Origin: Desulfobacteraceae bacterium | GTDB taxonomy: Bacteria; Desulfobacterota; Desulfobacteria; Desulfobacterales; Desulfosalsimonadaceae | Direction: 5' to 3' | NCBI GenBank assembly: GCA_003597945.1 | Contig: QZJS01000067.1 | Location: 1 to 37,520 of the forward strand | DNA: 37,520 nucleotides | Shown here: in pieces, positions 9,555 to 17,558 of the stretch | How the letters are laid out: the number at the start of each line of letters is the position of its first letter | How positions within the stretch are numbered: position 1 is the first letter of the stretch | Position numbers and translations under genes: made by a program | The notes under the pieces: model-generated | Seen by the model: the letters and a program-made list of their open reading frames with translations, nothing else | Told to the model about the DNA's origin: nothing | The model's database searches: none

Positions 9555-10217
9555 TCAGGAGGCCGTGGACTCGAAAATTTTCAGGCCGATGCGTATTTCC
9601 GGCCAACGCGTCCGGGCAAGGTGCTTCCCGACGGCCTGTCGCGATATCCTATCCGGCCATTGTTCGGTTATCTGTATGATGGTCAGGCCCTGAAGGGCCC
9701 CGGCCACGGCCCGGGCCTGGCGTTCGGTCCAGTTGTCGGCCAGGGCGCCGATCAGCAGGGTGATGCCATCTAACGGAAGGGAAAGTTTCTCGTCTTCCAT
9801 GACAAAACGCATGGAACCGGTTTTTTGCATAGCTATTTGATCCAGAAGGCGGCCGGAGAGCCGGAACGCGGTTCCGTCTCCGGCCGATACGCGGTTGTCC
9901 GGCACATAATCGATGGGCCCCACGCCGATGGCCAGCCTCACGTCCGTGGGATGCCCGCCGGCCCGGGCCCGGAGATAAGCCCGGAAAAAAAGCGCGGCCC
10001 GAAGCGATATTACCGGATCGGCCAGCACGAATTGCCAGCCGTCCCCCCGGAACATGTCCACCTCCCAGGGCATGGCTGAGGGAAACAGGCGGGCCAGTTC
10101 CGCGCCGGCCTGCTTGACCAGATGATATGACGATTCACGGGTTTCGGCAGGCAGGCCGGAAAACCCGATGAAATCGCCCGATACCACGGCATAATTTTTT
10201 GCCGGATCCACTTTCAT
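9555..10217 (-). CDS. SatD/class III cyclase-like protein with C-terminal HTH
   Basis: A 220-residue protein. The N-terminal part has two Asp motifs arranged as in class III nucleotidyl cyclases and SatD-family proteins: AVVSGDFIGFS (D15) and MFRGDGWQFVL (D59). RLAIGVGPIDYV and an AFRLSGRLLDQI helix follow. The C-terminal about 60 residues contain a helix-turn-helix (DRISRQAVGKHLAR, about 190-203), like the SatD C-terminus. It could be a cyclase-fold nucleotide sensor or regulator. Catalysis is not shown, because the substrate-specifying Lys/Asp and transition-state Asn/Arg are not evident. The start overlaps the MFS stop (ATGA), so the two are coupled. The SatD-like call is moderately sure. 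Confidence 0.65.
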   Translation of the reverse strand: MKVDPAKNYAVVSGDFIGFSGLPAETRESSYHLVKQAGAELARLFPSAMPWEVDMFRGDGWQFVLADPVISLRAALFFRAYLRARAGGHPTDVRLAIGVGPIDYVPDNRVSAGDGTAFRLSGRLLDQIAMQKTGSMRFVMEDEKLSLPLDGITLLIGALADNWTERQARAVAGALQGLTIIQITEQWPDRISRQAVGKHLARTRWPEIRIGLKIFESTAS

Positions 10218-11458
10218 GCCGATCCCCGTTTGATAAAACCGTCGATTTCAGATCCGTATGTCAACGCGATAAAACCGGCTACTCCCGCCAGCATAATGAC
10301 GGCGCCGGCCGGAAACGCCAGTTGCAGGCCGACAAGATCCATCATGACACCGGCAAACAAAGAGCCTAAAAGCATGCCCAGGCTGTGGGCGATGGTGATC
10401 ATCGCCATGACGGCGCCCATGGCCGTGTTCTGGTTGCCGCTGACAACGGCCAGGGCCATCAGCGACGGCATGGCGATCCCACCGCCGATGCCGAATACCG
10501 CGCTGGCGAAAAACAGCCCCCAGAACCCTTGGGCCCATCCCATCACGCTGATGCCGGCCGCCGCGATGACGCCGCCGCCGATCACCAGTTTGCGTTTGTC
10601 CAGGTGATCCGCCACCACGCCCATGGGCACATGAATGACGCCGTTGACCGCCACCCCCAGCATCACCAGAGTCCCGATGGCTGCGCTGGACAACCCGAAG
10701 GACACCGCGCCGTAGACCGGCAGAAACCCCCAGATGATGCCGATGCAAGTAGCGTATACCATCCGGAAGATAAACAGACGCAGGATCGAAAGATCCAGTA
10801 TCAGTTGTTTCCAGGGAATGGCATGAAAACCGGCGGATACGATTCTTTCCGAATGCACCGGCGGCAGAAACACGCCACTCAGGCAAAACGCCCCGAATGC
10901 CAGAGCGCCCATCCAGGCGAACGCGGCCTGAAGGCTGAACAGATCGCTGATGACGCCGCCAAGCAGCGGGCCGATGCTCAGCCCCAGAAAAATGGACATG
11001 TTGAAAATTCCCATGGTCGTGCCTTCCCTGCCTTTCGGCGTGATATCGCCGACATAGGCCATGGCAACGGGCATGATCATGGCGGATGCCGCGCCCTGGA
11101 TGATGCGAAGGATCACCAGACTGTTTAGATCCCTGGCAAAAATAAACGCCAGGGAGATGATAAAATAAAAAAACAGCCCCACCGTTAAAAACGGTTTCCG
11201 GCCCTTTTTATCGGACCAGCGGCCGAACATGGGCAGAAATATCGTCCGGCTGATGGAAAACCCGCCGAAAATCAGGGCAATATACAATCCGCTGGCCCCA
11301 AGATCATGGGCGTAAACCGGCAGAAGCGGCACCACGATGCCGATCCCCGTAACCGCCGCAAATATGGAAAAAAAAAGGGCGGAAAATATTTTTTTATCGA
11401 TTCTTTCTATTTTATCAATTTTATCGAGATGTTGCATAAATTCGACGAAAATATCCAT
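10214..11458 (-). CDS. MFS drug/metabolite efflux transporter
   Basis: A 414-residue major facilitator protein with about 12 membrane spans. Motif A is present after the second span (FGRWSDKKGRKPF, residues 78-90) and a weaker copy (VVADHLDKRKL) follows the central loop, as expected for DHA1-type drug:proton antiporters. The N-terminus before the first span is a low-complexity charged stretch (residues 12-23, DKIDKIERIDKK). M8 (11437) is an alternative start and neither start has a convincing ribosome site. The stop overlaps the start of the SatD-like gene, so that protein may sense or control what the pump exports. The substrate is unknown. Confidence 0.86.
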   Translation of the reverse strand: MDIFVEFMQHLDKIDKIERIDKKIFSALFFSIFAAVTGIGIVVPLLPVYAHDLGASGLYIALIFGGFSISRTIFLPMFGRWSDKKGRKPFLTVGLFFYFIISLAFIFARDLNSLVILRIIQGAASAMIMPVAMAYVGDITPKGREGTTMGIFNMSIFLGLSIGPLLGGVISDLFSLQAAFAWMGALAFGAFCLSGVFLPPVHSERIVSAGFHAIPWKQLILDLSILRLFIFRMVYATCIGIIWGFLPVYGAVSFGLSSAAIGTLVMLGVAVNGVIHVPMGVVADHLDKRKLVIGGGVIAAAGISVMGWAQGFWGLFFASAVFGIGGGIAMPSLMALAVVSGNQNTAMGAVMAMITIAHSLGMLLGSLFAGVMMDLVGLQLAFPAGAVIMLAGVAGFIALTYGSEIDGFIKRGSA

Positions 11459-11463
11459 TTAAA

Positions 11464-11480
11464 ACGCGTGTTAAACGCGT
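11464..11480. repeat. Two ACGCGT sites one helical turn apart upstream of the MFS gene
   Basis: ACGCGT occurs at 11464-11469 and 11475-11480, 11 bp apart, immediately upstream of the MFS start. Each is itself palindromic, so together they form a 17-bp dyad that could be an operator. The only evidence is position and symmetry. Confidence 0.25.
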
Positions 11481-11560
11481 CCGGTCTCATAAACCCTGAA
11501 TGCGCCCTGCTCTTCCAGCCGTAGTTTTCTTTCAATAAATTTAAATGATTAATTATTGTT

Positions 11561-11851
11561 TTACTCTGATGTCTCTGTTTGCGCGGGCTGTTTCAGGGTG
11601 ACCACGGTGGCGCCCCATCCGCCGGCCATTGCCGGGGCGTCCGTAAAAGAGGCCACATGCGGATTTTTACTCAATGCCGACTGGACCGTCTGTTTCAGAA
11701 TGCCTTTCCCCTTACCGTGAATGATGCGGATGGAGAAAATCCGCTTTTCAAGACAAGCCAGAATGTATTCATGGACCAGGTCCTTGACCTCTTTGGGCAG
11801 GAACGTGTGCAGGTCCAGGACCCCGTCGATGGGAATTTCAATCGGTTCCAT
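11561..11851 (-). CDS. Small Smr-domain protein
   Basis: A 96-residue stand-alone Smr (MutS2 C-terminal-like) domain. The motif LDLHTF (about residues 12-17) and HGKGKG (about 46-51) are the two Smr signatures. The domain binds or cleaves nucleic acid, and stand-alone copies are thought to act on RNA or branched DNA. I chose the ATG at 11851 because GAAAGGAG lies just upstream. The frame extends 8 codons further but without a ribosome site. It is followed after 102 nt by the MFS gene on the same strand and diverges from plsY. Confidence 0.85.
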   Translation of the reverse strand: MEPIEIPIDGVLDLHTFLPKEVKDLVHEYILACLEKRIFSIRIIHGKGKGILKQTVQSALSKNPHVASFTDAPAMAGGWGATVVTLKQPAQTETSE

Positions 11852-11953
11852 GGATTTTCTCCTTTCCAGGCGCAATCGGGTGCATTCAGGCTAACATTGG
11901 GCTCTTGCCGCCGCCGTTTACATCATCACAAAATTCGGCGCGAAATTCGATGC

Positions 11954-11982
11954 TTGATACCATCGCCCGAATCGTCTAATCT
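11954..11982 (+). promoter_or_regulatory. Candidate sigma-70 promoter of plsY
   Basis: TTGATA (11954-11959) and TAATCT (11977-11982) are exactly 17 nt apart, giving an expected start near 11989, about 25 nt before the plsY ATG. Read by eye in the divergent gap with the Smr gene. Confidence 0.45.
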
Positions 11983-12012
11983 GGATAATATAAAGGATAT
12001 GATTATAAGGAT

Positions 12013-12639
12013 ATGGACGTCAATGCAATCATTATCATGACGGGGCTCTGTGTGGCGGCCTACCTGCTGGGCGCGGCGCCTTCGGGTCTGATCCTGGTGA
12101 AAATGACGACCCGCAAAGATCTGCGGAAAGTGGGCTCCGGCAATATCGGCGCGACCAATGCCCGCCGGGCCGGGGGCTGGCCGATCGGCATCGCCACGCT
12201 GATATGCGACGTGCTCAAGGGCGCCATCCCGGTGGCACTTGCCGGATGGATGATGGGGTCCGGCCCAGGCGGCATCACAAGGGATCTGTGGATGGCCGCA
12301 GCCGCCTTATGCGCCTTTTTCGGGCACCTGTTCCCGGTTTATCTGAAATTTAAAACCGGTGGGAAAGGCGTGGCCACGGCCGCCGGGTGTTTTGCCGTGC
12401 TGTCGCCGGCCGGCCTCGGGCTCGCCGTGACGGCGTTTGTGCTGGTGGCCGGCTTTTCACGGCGGGTTTCCGCCGGGTCGCTGGCGGCAGCGGCGGTGCT
12501 GCCCATAGGCGTGGCCTGGTTTGAAGGGCCTTACATTATATTCGGGTGCGCCCTGATCATCTCGGTCATGGTAGTCCAACGGCACCAAGCCAATATCCGG
12601 CGGCTCCTGATGGGGATAGAACCCCCTTTATTCCCTTAA
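12013..12639 (+). CDS. plsY: Acyl-phosphate:glycerol-3-phosphate acyltransferase
   Basis: An integral membrane acyltransferase making lysophosphatidate from acyl-phosphate and glycerol-3-phosphate. 208 residues, normal length, with about five hydrophobic segments. The PlsY loops are intact: GAAPSGLILVK (about 20-30), VGSGNIGATNARRAGG (about 41-56) and FKTGGKGVATAAG (about 113-125). AAGGAT (12007-12012) ends directly against the ATG, so the ribosome site is poorly spaced; an earlier AAGGATATG lies at about 11993-12001. Monocistronic, convergent with ispH-ubiA after a 54-nt gap that contains only a 10-bp palindrome (CGAAGCTTCG, 12679-12688). Confidence 0.93.
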   Translation: MDVNAIIIMTGLCVAAYLLGAAPSGLILVKMTTRKDLRKVGSGNIGATNARRAGGWPIGIATLICDVLKGAIPVALAGWMMGSGPGGITRDLWMAAAALCAFFGHLFPVYLKFKTGGKGVATAAGCFAVLSPAGLGLAVTAFVLVAGFSRRVSAGSLAAAAVLPIGVAWFEGPYIIFGCALIISVMVVQRHQANIRRLLMGIEPPLFP

Positions 12640-12693
12640 CCTTTAATCCGGGTTCTTATTTTTCCAGCCTCCCGGTTCCGAAGCTTCGCCGCA

Positions 12694-14424
12694 TTATGAC
12701 AGCACCGCCCACAGCCCCGCCAGCGCTCCCGCCAGAATAAAATGGCTTTCCATCAGAAACACCTGCCGTAATCCCGGTGAAAATCCACGACGTTCATAGG
12801 AAAACAGAAAAACCAGCATAAGCAGCGGCAGGATGCCGAGCAGAAAGCCCAAAGGCGATACCCAGCCCGCCAGGGCGGACAGGCTGATCAGACCGGCAGC
12901 CATCACCGACAGGAGCTTGAGCAGATACATGGTTCTGTTTTCTCCGAGCAGAATCGGAATCGTCTCTTTTCCGGCAATGCGACTTCCCTGCATGTCCAGG
13001 ATATCGAAAAAAGCCGTTCGGATAAAAACAAGGCTCACCGCCCAGGCAAACACCGGGACCGTTTCCGGTCGGATGCTTCCGAATCCGGCAATGGCCGGCA
13101 CAATGGATGTGACAATGCCCCACGCCAGAGCAACCAGCACGGTCTTGGAGCCAGGAATCTCCCGTATTTTCGGATGGATACCGGCACCCGCCATGCGGGG
13201 CACCAGGCTGATCATATAAATAACGCCCATCAGGCTCATACAGACCAACAGCACCACAAACAGCGGCCCCATCCGGTAGGCGGCCGTCAGCCCCCCGATG
13301 CCGGACCCGGCAACCATGGCCCAGAGAAGATGCCGGTTTTCCTGGTAGAAATTGCCGCGATCCGGATCATTGTACCGGTCGGATGTGGAGTCAATGAGGT
13401 TGTTTACGGTATGCATGCAGAGCAGATAAAACATGGCCGTCAATATCGCCGGCATGGACGGGTTCAGGCCCTGGAGCATTGCCGCCGCATAGGTGAGGCA
13501 CCCCGCGCCCAGGGCAAGATAAATATTGGAGAGCAGTAATTTGCGCTGGAGCAGATGACACCAGCGCCGCAAAGGACCTTCCCTGTAGATCAGCCGGTTT
13601 TCCAGCTCCCGAAAGACCCGCTTGATGATCCAGTTGGGGGTGGATGCCCCCGCGGTCACACCGATATGCTCGGCGTTTCCGAGGCGCTGGATATCGAGTT
13701 CTCCCTCGGTTTCGATCTGCACGGCCGGCTTGCCGGTTTCACGGGCGATTTCATAAAGACGCCGGGTGTTGCCGCTGTCAAAACCGCCCACCACCACCAC
13801 CGCGTCCACGGCGGCGGCCAGGCGCTTGATTTCGGCCTGGCGGTTTTCCGTGGAATCACAGATGGTATCAAATACCTTGTAGTCTGGATAATGCTGCCTT
13901 GTCCATGATTTAACGGCTTCAAAAAATTCGGTATTCTGGGTGGTCTGGGCCACGATGATGGCCCGGCCAAAGGCCGGCAGGGCAGCAAGCGCGTCCATGG
14001 TTTCCGCCACATAACCATTTTCGCCGGCATATCCGAGCAAACCCCGGACCTCGGGATGGGCCTTGTCGCCGATGATGATCACCGCAAACCCCTGGCGGGC
14101 GTGTTTGGCGATGATGGACTGGACCTTGATCACCTTGGGGCACGTGGCATCGATCACATCGAAACCCGCCTGTTTCAGGGCTTCGCGTTCGGCCGGCGGA
14201 ATGCCGTGGGCACGGATGATGGCGGTGCCGGCCCCGTGGTCCGGAATCGTGTTGATCACGGAAATCCCTTTTTCCTCAAGAACCTGGAGGACCTGGGGAT
14301 TGTGGATCAGCGGGCCGTAGGTACAGATGGGGCCGCAGGTCCGGTTGGAGGCATCCAGGGCCATTTCCACGGCCCGACGCACTCCCATGCAGAACCCGGC
14401 GGTCCTGGCAATGGCGATCTTCAT
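12694..14424 (-). CDS. ispH: IspH-UbiA fusion: HMBPP reductase plus prenyltransferase-like domain
   Basis: A 576-residue fusion. Residues 1-280 are a complete IspH, the last MEP-pathway enzyme, which reduces HMBPP to IPP/DMAPP. The three [4Fe-4S] cysteines are C12 (AGFCMGVRR), C95 (DATCPKV) and C189 (DTICDST). H41, H73, the KAHPEV motif and SGNTRRL are also present. Residues from about 285 to 576 form an 8-9 span UbiA-type membrane domain. Its second Asp motif is recognisable (FFDILDMQGSRIAGKETIP) and a basic IPGSKT precedes it, but the first is altered (NNLIDSTSDRYNDPD). It begins 3 nt after the cooT stop. The natural reading is a membrane-tethered IspH feeding prenyl transfer; the prenyl acceptor is unknown. 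Confidence 0.92.
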   Translation of the reverse strand: MKIAIARTAGFCMGVRRAVEMALDASNRTCGPICTYGPLIHNPQVLQVLEEKGISVINTIPDHGAGTAIIRAHGIPPAEREALKQAGFDVIDATCPKVIKVQSIIAKHARQGFAVIIIGDKAHPEVRGLLGYAGENGYVAETMDALAALPAFGRAIIVAQTTQNTEFFEAVKSWTRQHYPDYKVFDTICDSTENRQAEIKRLAAAVDAVVVVGGFDSGNTRRLYEIARETGKPAVQIETEGELDIQRLGNAEHIGVTAGASTPNWIIKRVFRELENRLIYREGPLRRWCHLLQRKLLLSNIYLALGAGCLTYAAAMLQGLNPSMPAILTAMFYLLCMHTVNNLIDSTSDRYNDPDRGNFYQENRHLLWAMVAGSGIGGLTAAYRMGPLFVVLLVCMSLMGVIYMISLVPRMAGAGIHPKIREIPGSKTVLVALAWGIVTSIVPAIAGFGSIRPETVPVFAWAVSLVFIRTAFFDILDMQGSRIAGKETIPILLGENRTMYLLKLLSVMAAGLISLSALAGWVSPLGFLLGILPLLMLVFLFSYERRGFSPGLRQVFLMESHFILAGALAGLWAVLS

Positions 14425-14427
14425 GGG

Positions 14428-14619
14428 TCAGGGGGTTTTCCGAAAGTAAACCTTGTGTTCCACGAGGGCCAGGGAATGAATCACGCCCCGGATGAACTTC
14501 TGCTCGCCGAAGATATTGATGAGCTTGAATCCACCGTCCTCGGGTTCCACCGTATCCACGGCCTCCATGATGAGTTCCTGCTTGTCGCCGTCAATCAGAT
14601 AAGCACTGGCTTCGCACAT
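14428..14619 (-). CDS. cooT: CooT-family nickel-binding protein
   Basis: A 63-residue protein beginning MCEASAYL, with ELIMEAVDTVEPEDGGFKL and a C-terminal KVYF segment, the pattern of CooT. The conserved Cys2 is the nickel ligand in the family. CooT proteins are small homodimers connected with nickel supply to CO dehydrogenase, but homologues occur outside coo operons, as here. AGAGGTT lies about 8 nt upstream of the start. It sits between DUF3842 and ispH-ubiA in the parAB run. Short but well supported by family pattern, spacing and ribosome site. Confidence 0.85.
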   Translation of the reverse strand: MCEASAYLIDGDKQELIMEAVDTVEPEDGGFKLINIFGEQKFIRGVIHSLALVEHKVYFRKTP

Positions 14620-14680
14620 ATTAATAACCTCTTGTATTATTACTTATTTTTGTTTTAATACTAACGCACTAACGCATGAT

Positions 14681-15115
14681 TCAACGGGTTTTACCCATTG
14701 ATCCAACATGATCGGCAAGATATGACTCGATAAGCGCGTCGATCAAGTGCGGCAGGGGAGCCGATGTCAGGCCGACGATCTCCATGTTTTCCTGGAACAG
14801 GGGAATCAGGTATTTGCGGGCCGGACAGGACGCCACGGCCTCGGCCATGCGGGGCGTGACTTCCCCCATCATGGCATGGGCCATGACCACGCTGACGGGC
14901 GCGATGATCAGATCCGCCATTGCCACGGTGCGCACGATGGCGTTTTCACCCGAAGCCCCCCGGTTGGCCCGGGCCTTGAGCATCTGGGAAGTGGCGATGG
15001 CATTGGTGCCCAGGGCGATGATATCGGCCCGGTCTTCAAAAACATCCCGCAGCCGCTTGATGACCGCAGCCCCGATGCCGCCCCCCTGCCCGTCGATCAC
15101 GCAGATTCTGAGCAT
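14681..15115 (-). CDS. DUF3842 family protein
   Basis: A 144-residue protein starting RICVIDGQGGGIGAAVIKRL, a glycine-rich nucleotide-binding-like N-terminus typical of DUF3842. The central ALGTNAIATSQMLKARANRGASGENAIV and the later APVSVVMAHAMMGEVTP are conserved-looking and resemble a sugar- or nucleotide-binding Rossmann-like fold. Function unknown. AGGGGA lies upstream of the ATG. The gene follows the NYN gene by 10 nt and precedes cooT by 61 nt. The link to cooT suggests a possible metal-related role, but this is inference. Confidence 0.78.
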   Translation of the reverse strand: MLRICVIDGQGGGIGAAVIKRLRDVFEDRADIIALGTNAIATSQMLKARANRGASGENAIVRTVAMADLIIAPVSVVMAHAMMGEVTPRMAEAVASCPARKYLIPLFQENMEIVGLTSAPLPHLIDALIESYLADHVGSMGKTR

Positions 15116-15125
15116 TCATGTTCCC

Positions 15126-15653
15126 CTATATTTTCATGATCCGCTGCCGGTGCTTCCGTTCCCGTTTGGGCGCGCGGCGGGACGGCCCTTTTTTTCGCGT
15201 GGTGGGCGACCAGCCCTCATCGGCCTCATTTCCCATGATATTGCCCCCTGCCGCCATCAGCGCGGCCAGATCCATCCGCTCTTCAAATTCCCGGGAGCCG
15301 ACCACCGACGCACCCCGGGATGCGCAAAAATCAACCACCGCGTGATCCGAGCTCACCACCAGGGCCTTTTCCTTCTCCCGGGCCGCCATGCGCTTGATGA
15401 CCGCGTCAGCGGTTTCGCCGTGCCGGGAAAACCGGATACGGATCCCTTTTTCCCGGTCAGAGGCATCCATACCGGGCAATGCGTCCGCGCCGTCAAACAC
15501 CACGGTGACCGGATATCCTTTGACTTTTTTGTAGGCGGCCAGCCGATCGACAAGGACTTCCCGGCCGCGCTGAAGATCCTGGCGGTCGATTTTTTCCAGG
15601 GACGGGGACTGACGGATCAGATTGTAGCCATCGATAATAATATGAACCGTCAT
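15126..15653 (-). CDS. YacP-like NYN/PIN-fold RNase
   Basis: A 175-residue protein with the NYN-domain signature: HIIIDGYNLIRQ at the N-terminus (first acidic residue D9), VTVVFDGAD (about 48-56), ADAVIKRMA and ALVVSSDHAVVDFC with further acidic residues, and a basic C-terminal tail (RKKGPSRRAPKRERK). YacP/Rae1-like proteins are metal-dependent ribonucleases, in Bacillus linked to ribosome-associated mRNA cleavage. The start lies 2 nt after the parB stop, so it is translationally coupled. Confidence 0.85.
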   Translation of the reverse strand: MTVHIIIDGYNLIRQSPSLEKIDRQDLQRGREVLVDRLAAYKKVKGYPVTVVFDGADALPGMDASDREKGIRIRFSRHGETADAVIKRMAAREKEKALVVSSDHAVVDFCASRGASVVGSREFEERMDLAALMAAGGNIMGNEADEGWSPTTRKKGPSRRAPKRERKHRQRIMKI

Positions 15654-15655
15654 GG

Positions 15656-16570
15656 TCAGCCTGTTTTGATCAGGCCCAGGAGACGGTCAAGATCCTCATC
15701 CGAATAAAATTCGATTTCAAGCTTGCCTTTTTTACCCCGGCGGCGGATCTGAACCCGGGTGCCGAAACGTTTGGAGAGATCCTGGGCAACACTTTCAAAA
15801 TAGATGTTTTCAACAGGCGCCGATGTTTCCGCATCCTTTGTCTGCCGGCGGGCATTGTTAAGCCGCTGGATCAGTTTTTCCGTTTCCCTGACCGTTAACT
15901 CCTTTAAAATAACCAGTTTCCAGGCTTCCCGCTGCAGGGCCACGGTCTCTGCCCCTAGAATGGCCCGGGCATGCCCCATGCTCAGCAGCCCGTCCCTAAC
16001 CGATGCCTTGATGTCCGGGGAAAGCTGATTGAGCCGGATGAAGTTGGCCACCGTGGACCGGTTTTTCCCCACCCGCTCGGCAATCTGTTCCTGGGTCAGG
16101 CCAAATTCCTCCAGAAGCCGCTGGTAGGCTTCGGCTTCTTCAATGGGATTTAGATCCTGGCGCTGGATATTTTCGATGATGGAAAGTTCCAGCAATGATT
16201 CATCGGCAATATCTTTGACCATCACCGGGATTTTAAACAAGCCGGCCAGTTTGGCGGCCCTGAGCCGCCGCTCTCCGGCGATCAGCTCAAAGTCTTCTCC
16301 GGTCTGGCGCACCAGCAGCGGCTGCAAGACCCCCTGGGCACGGATCGAATCGGCAAGTTCAGCCATCTCGTTTTCCGGAAAATGGCGTCGGGGCTGAAAG
16401 GGATTGGGCCGGATCCGGTCGATGTCGCATTCAAAAAAATTTTCCGGCAGACTCTCCCGGCGCAGGCCGATATCCGGGAAAAGGGCGTCCAGACCCATGC
16501 CCAGGCCGGTTTTCCGGCGTTTTGAGGATTTTGCGCCGCTGTCATCGGATGTGGCTTTTTTTTCCGGCAT
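15656..16570 (-). CDS. parB: Chromosome partitioning protein ParB
   Basis: A 304-residue CTP-dependent parS-binding clamp. I chose ATG 16570 (MPEKKATSDD), preceded by AAGGGGTG. A longer frame begins at a TTG inside parA and has no ribosome site. The N-terminal GLGMGLDALFPD box (ParA-interacting region, about 23-34), the ParB/Sulfiredoxin core with GERRLRAAKLAG (about 96-107), an HTH (LTQEQIAERVGKNRSTVANFIRL, about 142-164) and a C-terminal dimerisation domain ending KGKLEIEFYSDEDLDRLLGL are all present. It follows parA by 19 nt. I did not find a consensus parS (TGTTTCACGTGAAACA-like) in the window. Confidence 0.95.
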   Translation of the reverse strand: MPEKKATSDDSGAKSSKRRKTGLGMGLDALFPDIGLRRESLPENFFECDIDRIRPNPFQPRRHFPENEMAELADSIRAQGVLQPLLVRQTGEDFELIAGERRLRAAKLAGLFKIPVMVKDIADESLLELSIIENIQRQDLNPIEEAEAYQRLLEEFGLTQEQIAERVGKNRSTVANFIRLNQLSPDIKASVRDGLLSMGHARAILGAETVALQREAWKLVILKELTVRETEKLIQRLNNARRQTKDAETSAPVENIYFESVAQDLSKRFGTRVQIRRRGKKGKLEIEFYSDEDLDRLLGLIKTG

Positions 16571-16589
16571 GATCACCCCTTTTATGGTT

Positions 16590-17378
16590 TTAAACAATCA
16601 TCACCCGCTCTTTGGCCCGCTTCCCGCGAATGATCTCCCGGGCCAGGGCGTTATAACTCTGCGTGGCCGGTGACACCGGGTCATAGAGCAGAATCGGCTT
16701 GCCGTAGCTCGGGGCTTCGCCCAGGCGGACGGTTCGGGGAATCCGGGTTTTGAATATCATATTTTTAAAATGCTTGGACGCATTGTCCGCCACCTGGTTG
16801 GCCAGGTTGGTCCGGCGGTCAAACATGGTCAGCAGGATTCCCTCGATCTGCAGGTCCGGATTCATCCCCTGCCGGATCCGCTTGATGGTCTGAAAAATCT
16901 GACCCAGCCCCTCCAGGGCGTAAAACTCGCTTTGCAGGGGAATCAGCACCGCATCGGCGGCGGTCATGGCGTTTAAGGTGAGCAGGCTCAACGACGGGGG
17001 ACAATCCAACATGATATAATCATAACCGTCCGGCAGGGTTGCCAGAAAGCGACGCAGCAGGGTGTAGCGCGCCGCGTCACCCATCATTTCGAACTCAAAC
17101 CCGTATAGCTCGGTTCTGGAAGGGATGATGAAAAGTTTTTCAATCTCGGTGCCCATAATGATCTCATCGGCCGGGGCATGTCCGATCAGACCGTGATACA
17201 CGGACTTGCTGATACGGTTCTTGTCGATGCCCAGTCCGGTGGTGGCATTGGCCTGGGGGTCGCAATCCACAAGCAGGGTCTTTTTGGAAGCCGTGGCCAG
17301 GGCCGCGGCCAGATTGATGGCGGTGGTGGTCTTGCCCACTCCGCCTTTTTGATTTGCAATGCAAATCGTATGTGTCAT
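16590..17378 (-). CDS. parA: Chromosome partitioning ATPase ParA
   Basis: A 262-residue Soj/ParA-type ATPase. The deviant Walker A motif is KGGVGKTT (about residues 10-17), Walker A' is LLVDCDPQANAT, and YIMLDCPPSLSLLT is the Walker B region. Length and motifs are those of chromosomal ParA without an N-terminal HTH, so plasmid-type autoregulation is unlikely. It is the first gene of the run parA-parB-NYN-DUF3842-cooT-ispH. The ribosome site is weak. A palindrome-rich stretch (17432-17457) lies about 55 nt upstream in the divergent gap. Confidence 0.96.
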   Translation of the reverse strand: MTHTICIANQKGGVGKTTTAINLAAALATASKKTLLVDCDPQANATTGLGIDKNRISKSVYHGLIGHAPADEIIMGTEIEKLFIIPSRTELYGFEFEMMGDAARYTLLRRFLATLPDGYDYIMLDCPPSLSLLTLNAMTAADAVLIPLQSEFYALEGLGQIFQTIKRIRQGMNPDLQIEGILLTMFDRRTNLANQVADNASKHFKNMIFKTRIPRTVRLGEAPSYGKPILLYDPVSPATQSYNALAREIIRGKRAKERVMIV

Positions 17379-17431
17379 GATATAACCATTGTCCGAAAAG
17401 GTTGCGGCGTTTGCCGGTTATTCTGAAAGAC

Positions 17432-17457
17432 TTCCAAGGAACTTCCCGGAAGTTCCT
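17432..17457. promoter_or_regulatory. Alternating TTCC/GGAA palindromes between parA and the M48 gene
   Basis: TTCC and GGAA alternate five times in 25 nt. The core at 17437-17457 is a perfect inverted repeat, AGGAACTTCC and GGAAGTTCCT around a single C. There is no following T-tract on either strand. The position between divergent genes favours an operator or binding site over a terminator. It does not resemble parS. Confidence 0.5.
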
Positions 17458-17513
17458 GCCTGTAATAAGGCCGCAAAGCGGCGCACAACAGCTTTTTACA
17501 ACATATCAATAAT

Positions 17514-17523
17514 TGGGTACCCA
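17514..17523. promoter_or_regulatory. Short palindrome TGGGTACCCA upstream of the M48 gene
   Basis: A perfect 10-bp palindrome 36 nt upstream of the protease ATG. It may be part of a regulatory site, or chance. Confidence 0.2.
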
Positions 17524-17558
17524 TAACATAAAAATTTTTATTTGAAAAGCGGTTAAAT

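Noticed and set aside
17379-17558. A parS site near parAB.
   Set aside because: The palindrome there (AGGAACTTCC and its complement) does not match the TGTTTCACGTGAAACA consensus.
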